From contig JAVDOI010000012.1 in the NCBI GenBank assembly GCA_032191485.1, positions 18,909,985 through 18,973,984 on the forward strand: 64,000 nucleotides of DNA, written 5' to 3'. Every line of letters begins with the position of its first letter. Position 1 is the first letter of the stretch. Below the pieces are notes generated by a model. It saw nothing but the letters and a program-made list of their open reading frames with translations, was not told the DNA's origin and made no database searches. Origin of the DNA: Leptoclinus maculatus. Lineage: Eukaryota > Chordata > Actinopteri > Perciformes > Stichaeidae. Positions 14,300 to 24,900 of the stretch are shown in pieces. The translations under genes and the position numbers were made by a program.

Positions 14300-14930
14300 A
14301 GCGCCATTTAGTGGGCCGTGGAGGTACTGCCAAAATGGCTAGCTTAAATAAAAAGATTGTCATTTGGTAATTTAGAAAGCGAGTTATCTTTATATCTAAA
14401 TGCGCTCTAGAATTCACGTTAATAAAAAAAGCCTTTAATGACCGGTTATGTGAATATCACCACGCCAATCACAACACATCGTCAGAGTAACACGTGTTTT
14501 GCCCCGTTAGCATCTTAGCTAGCCAACGTTTCCTCGGATGCTGTGACACAAAATAGACTGGTTTTTTTTTTTTTTTGATGGAAAAGTGACAAACCTGCAT
14601 TAGTAAAAGCTCCCAAGAGTGTGTGAAATATGACCCTGGTGTGACACTGGATACATTACATTTGGATTCATAATGGCTGGCAGGGATGGGGGAGGTGAAT
14701 ATTTAATTTGGTCATCAGAATCAGGCATAACACATTTACAGCCCACTTTATCTTTCTGTTTTTTTTGTCATGTTCTTTATTTGGGAAGGTGGACTTGTTT
14801 TTAGGTCTGTTTGAGGGTCTTTGTGCTTGAATCATGTACTCTATCCGAGTTGAGATGCTTCTAATTGGTTTTAATTTGATGTGCTATTTTCATCATCTTT
14901 ATTCTTTTGTCGAGCACTTTGTCGAGGTGC

Positions 14931-14962
<32 letters not shown>

Positions 14963-16260
14963 TATTCATATACTATTTCACTATCTGAGCTTTTTATAGT
15001 TCCTAGATGCTTTTTTTGATAATAGGCAGCAGGAGGTTGGTCGCTTTTTTTTTTTCTCAGTAAAATAATAAATCGTTTCCAAGAATATTAATAGCTTGAC
15101 ATTTCTCTCATGAAATTTGTCATTTGGCTCCCGTGATGACTGCAGTGTGTTGCTCCTTACAGCTCAGTCTTTGTATTGAAGGACTTATTCTCAGATGTCA
15201 GAATTACTTAAAGCGGTTCATACATTTGACATTCATTAAAGGCAGTTGTCATATATTAACGATGCTGTCATCGATTTTAAGACAACTATACGACATGTTG
15301 TCTGCTATGTGACTGAGATCTCAGTACAAATAAAACAAAAGGTTATTACGTTTATCATTTAATCCTATTTCTTACTCACAGAATATTGTCTGTTTTGTTT
15401 GTTTTAGGATTGTTTAGGACTTATAATTACATTGTTGGGTACACTACCAATATAACCTTTGGCTGAGCAGTCATGTTGCATAATTGACAAATGAGAATTT
15501 CGTAAATTTAGATTTTAGCTTTAAAGCAACTGACATATATTAACTATTTTTATAAATATCAATTTTAATCAACCGAGCCCCTCTGTGTTGCTGTGACATA
15601 TTTAGGATGAAAAAAAGACACTTTAATTAGATGCAACTTTAAAGAATTGGAATAAATTCGAGACATCAGATTTTGTTAATTGCAAATTTTCTCAAATATG
15701 TTTTCTCCCCCAGTTGAGGCAGATATTAGGAGAATATAAATGGATTTGATTGGACGTACATTCAAGCCTCCATTTTCATTAAAAGCATACACCGCAGACT
15801 GTAAAAACTAAAAACCTACATTGCAATCTTTGCTCGAGGACAAACCCACATTCTTTTGATAATAACATAACATAATGCGTAACAGTTGTAAAACATGCTG
15901 CATGTGAAATCACCTCACAATTTACCAACGGACATGCATTTTACGATCTCATGAAATCTGTAGCGGCTCTAAGATACTTCTCATGTGCTCTTGCACATTA
16001 ATGTTTTTAGCGTGTCTCAAATGATGACAGTGAATTTTAGTGCTCACACATTTATTTTACACAAATAAAAGTATGTAAAATATTTTATAAGTTGTATATT
16101 TTTGTAGCCTTCACCCACTGATTTATTCAGGATATTTTGGTCGCAAATAATAAATAGGCTAATTAGGCTTTTCTTTTATGCCGCAGATCCTTCACCTAAA
16201 TGAGCCATTCGGTGTTCTTTCATGAACCATATCTGTGAGTGTAACTCTCATGCACCACAG
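14300..16260. other. Intergenic, AT-rich, upstream of the SRCR gene
   Basis: A TA tract lies at 14931-14958. Otherwise only short random ORFs and no recognised gene or RNA. Confidence 0.45.
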
Positions 16261-16305
16261 CGTGTAACAGCTCATGTCCGTCTTCGGTGGGCACATCCTT
16301 GGCAA

Positions 16306-16312
16306 TATAAAG
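16306..16312 (+). promoter_or_regulatory. TATA-like box of the SRCR receptor gene
   Basis: TATAAAG lies 66 bp upstream of the start ATG at 16372. With usual TATA spacing of about 30 bp, transcription would begin near 16335-16340, leaving a 5' UTR of roughly 30-40 bases. No 5'-end data support this directly. Confidence 0.5.
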
Positions 16313-16371
16313 CGGAGCCGATCACTCGTCTGCCTCACTCTCGTGACAGGTCATCATGAGCTGTGGCGACG

Positions 16372-16432
16372 ATGTGGTTCCTCCTCCTCCTCCTCTGCAC
16401 AGCTCACAATCAGCTGGTCGTTCAAGGCAAAG
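16372..16432 (+). CDS. SRCR gene exon 1: signal peptide
   Basis: Met-Trp-Phe is followed by a run of Leu, then Cys-Thr-Ala and a short polar stretch, a classical cleavable signal peptide of about 20 residues. The exon ends in phase 1 at AAAG followed by GCAAGT, a GC-type donor. A GT alternative four bases later (AA|GTTACA) is weaker and leaves phase 2. The in-frame GTG at 16363 is not needed as a start because the ATG is followed at once by the hydrophobic core. Confidence 0.7.
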
Positions 16433-17188
16433 GCAAGTTACAACTATTGTCTTTAGGGTCAACTCTCTGTATCTGTGACCATTTCAACAGTTTATATAAG
16501 TCAAGCATAGCAGTTTTGGAAGGTAAACACATGCAGGTGCTGCAGGAAATATCTTGCTGAACCATTTCCTGAAGGGAAACGCTCCAATGAAGAGATAAGG
16601 GGTTGTGTGAACAGCACAGTAGTTATTAGAATTACACCCGTTAGCAGCAACGTAGCGACTATGGTTCCAGTCTAGAAGTTGAGACACTATTTTTACATTT
16701 TCTTTTATCAAGGTTTAAAAATGTGCCGCTGTCAGAAAATAAATGTTCTTTAAGCTTTTTGGCCTCAATTTAGTGATGCGGACTGACTTGGCACATTTTG
16801 ATAATGTGATTAAGATTAAAAGCTGAATAATAATAGTACAACAATATTGTATATATTATTTGATAACTTTGTGTAGAAAGAAATCCCATGCATCGTGTAC
16901 ATTTGTGCCAATTTCATATCTTTCATAGAAAATGTATGAGGGTGACCAAAAGTCATAGCACGTGTCCTCTGTATGATAAATGAATTCATATTATGTAAGT
17001 GCTTATGTAAGTCTCTTGATATAGAAGTTACATCGGAACACTTTTGTCTAAAATACATTAGTAAAGTCTGTGTGAAGCAATGTGGCTGATATTTAAATGA
17101 ATTCTAAGACAATCTTGCGTTGTTTTGGATTAAGTAATTTACAGGTTGCAGTGAAAGTGTTTTTTATGTTTGACAACATATACATATG

Positions 17189-17231
<43 letters not shown>

Positions 17232-20200
17232 TTTGCTTTTATTATTTCTGTTTTTACCTTTACTTTACGTAAAGTGCCTTTGATTACTTTTTAAAGCACT
17301 ATACAATATATATATATATGTACAGTATATATATATATATATATATGTATGTATATATATGCATTTTATTTATAAAGTGCTATTTTGTATTGTGCTTTAA
17401 AAAATATAGTGCTTTTATTATTTCTGTTTTAATCACGTAAAGTGCCTTTGATTACTTTTTAAAGCACTATACAATGTATATATGTATATACATATACATT
17501 TATACATTTTATTTGTATAGTGCTTTAAAAAGTAATCAAAGGCACTTTACATGATTAAAACAGAAATAATAAAAGCAAATACAATATAACACTAGAGTAT
17601 GATAAAAGAGTAAGGAACAACACATGAAACATTCATAACTAGTATCACAGGTTAAAAGTAGATTTAAATAGATGAGTTTTAAGTGCAGTTTTGTCTGAGG
17701 TGCTGGGGGAGAGAGTTCCAGAGGGAGGGGGCAGCAATGGAGAAGGCCCTGTGGCCCCAGGTCCGATGCTTGGACAGAGTGTGTGTGTGGGGGTGGGGGT
17801 GGGGGGGGGGGGTAAGGAGGCGGGTGGGAGCGTGTCAGTGCAGGAGGTATGAAGGGGTTCAGGGTTATGAAGGGCTTTGTATGTGATGAGGAGAGTGTAG
17901 AACTGGATTCTGGATGTATTGCAGTTTGTTGATGATTGTGGTGGGTGAGCCGGGCAGGATGCTGTTGCAGTAGTCCAGTCGAGAGGTGATGAAGGCGTGG
18001 ATTGTGTTTCAGCGGCTGAGGAGGAGGGAGGGGGGGGGGGGCGAGACGGGCGATGTTTTTGAGATGAAAGAAGGCGTTTCTTGTGATGTGATTGACGTGG
18101 CGTTGAAGCAGGAACAGTGGTGCCATCGATGCAGAGGGAGAAGTTGTGGTGGGATTTGTTTAGTGATTTGGGGCCGATGATGAGGATTTCAGATTTGTCA
18201 CTGTTAAGTTTGAGGAAGTTGGCTTGCATCCAGGTTTTTATATCAGTGAGGCATGTTGTTGATGGTGGAGTGGGTGGTGGGGGTGATGGATTTGGTGGAG
18301 ATGTAGAGCTGGGTGTCGTCAGCATTGCAGCGGGAAAAAACAACAACATATATATGTATATGTATATATATAAATTATTTTTATAGAAAATAGGAAAATG
18401 AAGAAAAAAAGTACTTGGGTTTGAATAGAGCTTTTTTTTTTGACAAAGATAGACCTAAAAATATATTCCTGGAAATACAGAAATGACAGATTTGTAAAAA
18501 AAAGAGTTTTTTTCTCTATTAAATCATTTCTTTATTTGCTATGTTTTAATGCTTTATGTTAAAGTTGCGCTAAACATTTTGAACTAATAGTAACACATGA
18601 TAGGGTATTCAAAATGGGGGGAAAAAAGAATGTTTCATCGTAGTGAGAGTTCATGTTTTTGTGACAGCTAAAAAATGCCTTCAGGACAACAGAGCTCACA
18701 CATCTTTGCAAAGTTTTTATAACATTTGACTCAATGAAAAGCACTTTTTGTCACAGTAAAATGTGTAGCGATAAGAAAAAAGAAATGAAGAAAATGAATA
18801 GATGAAGCCCACAAAATGGTCACTAATACCCCCACTGCGTATATTTACACACTTCTATAACCCTCCTGCCATGTGACCAGGTGAGGACAGGACCATTCTG
18901 ATAAATGGGAGCAACCCATGCGAAGGCTACATCGGCATCTACCACGATAGCACATTGGGCTACGTTGGGGGGAAAATCTGGGACAAGAATAACGAGAATA
19001 ATAAAGTGGTGTGCAACAGCATTAACTGTGGGGACCCCAGTGGGAGCTCGTCGATGCCCACGCCATGGGACATTGACAAAATCTGGATCAACGAGGTGAA
19101 CTGCAAAGGACACGAGCGTAATCTGTGGGATTGTCCAAATCCTGGCTGGGACATCAGCCACACCCAAAAGGATTCTGCGCAACATATTAAATGTTCATGT
19201 AAGGCTGAGCTTTTACACTTATTAAGATACAAAATGTGCTGCTAAAAGTATTCCTAAATATAGAAAATGACACGATGACGATGATGATGATGTAATTGGA
19301 TTACCTGTGTTTGCTCCTCTAGATAAAATCAATATAACTCTGGATGGATTTAAGTGTGCGGGAGCTGTCCAGTACTCCACAGATGGAGGGGAAACGTATT
19401 CGGGTTACTTTTGTGATGACAAATGGGGTAAGAGTTAGCATCATGCATACACTTCAACAGCCCAGTGGGTAGAAGACGTACTCATAAGAATACTCCATTA
19501 CAAGTAAAAGTCCTGCACTCAAAATTCTACTAATGTATGAAAAGTGGGCCTGTTATGCATCAATGTGTACTTTACTGCTCGCCGATGTGGAGGTGCAGTA
19601 GTTTTCTCTACTTTGTACAAAGTCAGGTAGTTCCATCCTGTGGTTCTCAACCTTGTGGTCCGGCCCCCCCTCAAAAGGGTCACAAGATAAATGGGAGGGG
19701 TTGTGAGATGAGACGAAAGTGCTGCTTCAAAAATGTGTTTCCATTTTTTCCTCCTGTTTTTGCTTCTTTTCTTTTTTTCTGTGTGAAAGATTCAAATCTT
19801 TGGGCCGCAGGTATTTATTTAAAGTGACTATGAGGAACTTTGAACTGGTTCTGAAACAGTCTCAATTTAATACTGATGTCTCTATATGACCTACGTAAGT
19901 AAACGAGACCGTCAGCGAGAAAAATTAGCTATTTCCACAAAGTAATTCTCAATGCTCATCTGTGCCACCGGGGTTAGATTCAGTGCAAAATCTGATGAAA
20001 GCATGCAGGTTCACCAGAAACTCCCTCCGGGCCTCCGACCAGCAGAGCTTCGCCTCACTGGGAGCCAACAGAGACCCCGCGCTGCTGGAGGCCCAGGCCG
20101 TATTGTTGGGCCTGCTGGAGGGAAGAGAGGCGCAGGAGAACCAGAACCAGGAACTGTGCGGAGCAGACTGTCAGACCCTGCTGCAGTAAAATTAGAGGTT

Positions 20201-21866
20201 TTCTAAAAGGGACTCTGGTGCTCAGAAACACTACCGCTCTCGTCAACAGGGACCGACAAAATCCACACAAAATGAAAGTTCCTCGTAGTAACTTTAACTG
20301 AAACCACCTGAGAAGTTTAGAGGGGAAAGCAGTGGGACAACTTATAACTCAACTCCTTCTATATTTTAAAGCTCAAAGAAGTTTTAGTGTTCACTTTTGA
20401 CTTTGTAATGCATTTAAATGGCTTTGTTTGGGTTAGGTGTCAGGTGTTGTGATATGTTTAGTAGTATGATGATGATTATTCAACACTGTACATGTGATTC
20501 CTCTCACATAAAAGAAAAGACTGAAGCTGACCTTTTGTGCAAAACCCTCGACTGCGGCACGTCCAAGGAGATTGTTAAGCAGCCATGGATGGGTTGGGAG
20601 GGATTTAAAGAAAAGAAGAAGATACCGATCGATTGTTCGGGCATTACAAATCTCACTCATCTGTGGCAGTGTCCCCAGCTGGAAAAACGTACTTGCAAAA
20701 ACCCTGCTTCTGTCATATGCACAGGTAACACACACACACACACACGCACACACACACACACACACACATACATACAGTCATTAAGTTTACTCAAGTGTTG
20801 CAGAGAATTAAGAAATGGTTCATGAACAGGTCACGAGAGAGTGCAACTCAAAGGAAACGCATCAAATGTATGTTCCGGGCAGTTGCTAAAAGAGGAAAAT
20901 GAGGCCTGGAACCCTGTCCAAAACAACAAAACCAAACCTGATGACTGGTGCAAGCAAATGCATTGTGGCAACAGCACCAATCACAATCAGGGTGACGATG
21001 GCTTACATCTGACATGTTCAGGTATTTGAGCTAATTCATATCCAACCTCATCTTTCCCACAAGCAACCACTAATTTGTTGAATTTCCAGATCATCAACAG
21101 CTTTTTTCACCATGATTTTTATTCAACCTCTATATCTTGAGCCAAAATATTAATCGTGATATTAAAAAAACACTTTCCTATGTTTGTTTTGTTTTTTCCT
21201 TCACAGAAAAGGTTAAAGTGGTTCTGATGGTGAATAATAAAATCACCAGGTGCTATGGTTCAGTTTATGTTGAAGTGAATGGTATAAATCAATCGGTGTG
21301 CGCATCCGACTGGAACCACGAGGCTGCTAAAGTGGTTTGCTCGGAGCTAAAGTGTGGGAGTGTGAGTTTTCAGAACCAGAAGTTCAGTAGCCGTGTTTAC
21401 ATGTTGCATTATGTGCATTAGATAAACCTGTATGGGAACGGTAAAATTCACCCAAAAAACTTCTGCAAACATTTAACTTGTGTTTTAACAGCTGTTTCTG
21501 CTGTTGGCGTCTTCCCGGTTATTCCCGTAGCGTGCCGACGCTCATCAGAGGATCAATACCACTCGCATATCTTTTCGCCAAACATGAAACCAGGAGACGA
21601 TTAGCTTAGCTTAGCGGTAAGGCTGGAAACTAACAGGGAGGGCTTTTTTTTTGTACCTCTAGGCTAGCTGCTTCCCCCCATTTCCAGTCTTCATGCTAAG
21701 CTAAGCTAGCTGGCTGTAGCTTCATATTTAACCGACAGATGTGAGAGTGGTACTCGGTCTTCTCATGTAGCTCTTGACAAAAAAGTCCAAAAGGTCAAAA
21801 TATTCCTTTTGTTATTTTTTATTTAAATCAGCAGTGCCTATGATTATTATTATTATTATTATTATG

Positions 21867-21900
<34 letters not shown>

Positions 21901-24900
21901 GTAGTAGTAGTAGTAGTAGTAATCTCATCAAAGTAACTTTTACTGTTCTTTTTCAGTCAATCAATATCTTCAGTATGGCAAAATTGAATGACATGATATT
22001 CACATTATCATAACGGCTTTCTTCCAGGTGTTTAATACAACTGAGAAGCATAACACACAGGGGATAATGGACCACGTGAAGTGCTTAGGCAGCGAAGCCT
22101 CACTGTGGCACTGTAGAGCCAAACATGCCAACAACAACAACCTTTTTTCATGTCCTTCCGCCTACGTAGTCTGTACAGGTGAGATATGGCAGGAGTCACA
22201 TGGTGATAGTCTCTTCCTGTTATTTTTCTACTTTGACATGATGGTGGAAGCAAAGATTTGTGTGATGTCATGTTGTGATACGAAGTGTAGTGTATATCCA
22301 ATGTAATTGATTTCTGCCCACATGGGTGCAATATGAGCACGTGTTACATGTTTGACAATTCTCTTGCTGTCATGGAGCAGGTAGCATAGGAGGGAGATTG
22401 ACAGGCGGTCCTGGAAGATGTGCCGGGAGACTGGAGATCCAGTATGAGGACACATGGCGAAGGGTTTTCGATGAAGGATGGGACGACATCAACTCAGAAT
22501 ATGTCTGCGAAAATTTGCGCTGCGGTAATAACCGAAAATCCAATCTGGAAAAATTCAGCCAGGGTTCAGATGAATTTCCTGCTTATACTGTAAAATGCAA
22601 CAACCCCAAAGACATATCTGATTGTAAGATTCAAATCGACAAACGCAAGGGGAAGGCGGCGAAGTCAATAACCTGTGAGGGTGAGTGGTTTTTTTTCTTT
22701 CCATTTGTCTGTTTTTCTCATTCACCAAATCCAACCTGTCAGTTACAGCAGAGAGGTGTCGGCACTCAAGTGAACTTGATTCTAATACAGCCATTGCAAG
22801 AGTCCACCTGGAGTTTGTATGTGAAATTTGACTCCACGTTTTAGCCCTCTGATGGTCTCACCCTGTGAAAAGCGCATTAGCAAATACTATTTATTTAATT
22901 TAATTTTTTCATTACACATCCAGCTGACATGGAGTGATATTAGCATCCAAGTCGTGTTTCAGGGTACCTGACAGTCCAATATTCACGTGTTATTATGGAC
23001 ACGTCTATAATAACCTAATACTAACGGCCTGTCTTTCTTTTGTCCCTGTCAGAGCACAAGGTGGTTTTTCTGAGTGAGTCCTGTTCTGGCATGGTGAAGA
23101 TAGAGCAAGGCGACAAAATCTACTGGCTCTCCGGCTCTAACACGACATGGAACCAAGAGTCTGCAAACACTGTGTGTCAGCAGATGCACTGTGGGAATGC
23201 CTTAGTACTCAATACCTCAATCCCTAGTACTGCTAGGAATGAATCCATTTGGACTGAATCTTACAGCTGCTCATCCAACAAGAAATCTCTGTTTACCTGT
23301 ACAAAAATCAAAACACTGCCATCTGACCATAATCACACTATTGCCACCGTGACATGCTCAGGTAATGTGAAATTACATTTTTGATTTGAAAACTCGTCTT
23401 TTATTCGTCGTGGACATTAATTATTACGTCACTGGTTGTCCTGTGATCAAGTTTAGAGATATATGAATGTAGACAAATGGTTCTGTTCTGAAATAAATCT
23501 GCTGATGCAAGTCTGCATACAACATCATTTTGCTGTTTGGTTTTCACGACAGGAAAAATTACAATGAAGCTGGACCAAGAGTGTTGGGGCAATGTCAGAG
23601 TTTGTTTCAACAACACGTGCGGAGGGGTGTGTGCCGACACCTGGACAAAGAAAAAGTCGGAGATGCTGTGTAAAGAGCTGGGCTGCGGGAAAGTCCTGAT
23701 TAACACCACCAGCAAGCGTAAAGAAAGCCAGGTGATTGTCAAAAGTTTGCACTCCACGAAGGAGACGACCAACCTGACCCAGTGCAACTTCATCAGAAGT
23801 GATGTCAATGACAAGACCTGTGACCGTAACCCAGCCTATGTTGTCTGCTCAGGTAATTGATTTAAAAATATATATATATATATATATATATTCAAAACCA
23901 ATATTTTTTTTGAAAATGAGATCTTTATCCTTCTGGTCATCTTGAATGCCTCATGGATTCCTACCACCTCACATTTCAGTTGATTCTTGACCCTATAGGT
24001 AATATTTTCAATTGTATCCTTCAGTTACTCTGTTTATTAGGCAGCTACCTGAACATCTCAAAGATTCCAGTGAAATCTAGAGGGAACTTAGACCGAAGAA
24101 CAACGTATTCGTTATAGGCCAAATCATTTTGCATCAAAACAAGTTGCTCTTCACATGGGAACAATACTTCCTCACTCCTAACTTGTCAAAAACTGAGGCT
24201 TTATCAGTGGCCCTACAATTCAAGCTATGACGCTCTAGGTACCCTGCTAGCGTCAGGGAAATGTTACATGCTCATACAACATAAGTTTCCTTAGATTTTA
24301 GGTTACGTAGTTAGGTTTAGGAAACCAAACTTCTTGGTTAAGCTTAGGAAAAGATCGTGGTTTGGGTTGAAATAACTGTGCTCGTTACGAAGTGTGTACG
24401 CGGTTTTAGTGAAGTACATAAATGACTTAACAAAAGTATGGTAAAATAAGTGGTGTTGACTTTTGGTGTCACACGGGACACAAACAGCGGCCTCCTGGGG
24501 GAAAGTCTATGTTTGTCAGACGGGACCCCCTGACCTCCCTAAGTGGACTTCCTTCCTACCTCAGTTGCTCTGACCGTCTAATACCGTCAGATGAGTTTAC
24601 ACTGGAGTTAGTTGAAAGCCTGGTGCGTCTCATCCTAAAGGGTGCCCCGGTGTGTCGTTATCAGACGCCGGGAGCCGCGGACCAAGCGTCTCTATTTGAC
24701 GAGTTGAGATTGAGAACGGGTTGGGAAAAACCAACAATCAATTGTTTATTTCTCTGTCTTTGAACAAATGGCATAAATATCATAAGGGTTCTAACTTGGT
24801 AACTTGAATTGTTGCGTTGCAGGTAGCGTCAAACCCAGACTTACAGATCCAAGAGATAAATGTTCTGGAAATGTGGAGGTGCTCTATGAAGACCAGTGGC

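Larger units (their letters stand above)
16433..18880 (+). other. Intron 1 of the SRCR gene, with LINE remnant and AT repeats
   Basis: This 2.4-kb intron holds AT dinucleotide tracts (about 17195-17228 and 17309-17360), three copies of a LINE-tail-like segment (17229-17587) and a minus-strand reverse transcriptase remnant (17640-18349). No extra SRCR exon was recognised. Confidence 0.65.

Noticed and set aside
14058..14417. Overlapping 100-119 codon ORFs as a gene
   Set aside because: The plus frame resembles a LINE tail; the minus frame is its shadow.
16363..16371. GTG at 16363 as the start of the receptor
   Set aside because: Eukaryotic starts are ATG; the ATG at 16372 is directly followed by the signal peptide core.
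17536..18349. Long Pro/His-rich minus-strand ORFs as a novel gene
   Set aside because: Both frames contain ordered pieces of one LINE ORF2 protein; the Pro runs come from G/C-run expansion.
19952..20206. ORF in SRCR intron 3 as an extra exon
   Set aside because: It lies wholly inside a MITE, has no SRCR cysteine pattern and lacks fitting splice sites.
21022..21206. Leftover exon restoring the missing half of SRCR domain 3
   Set aside because: The 185-bp intron has stops in the relevant frames and no C-x-G-x-E or terminal Cys motif.
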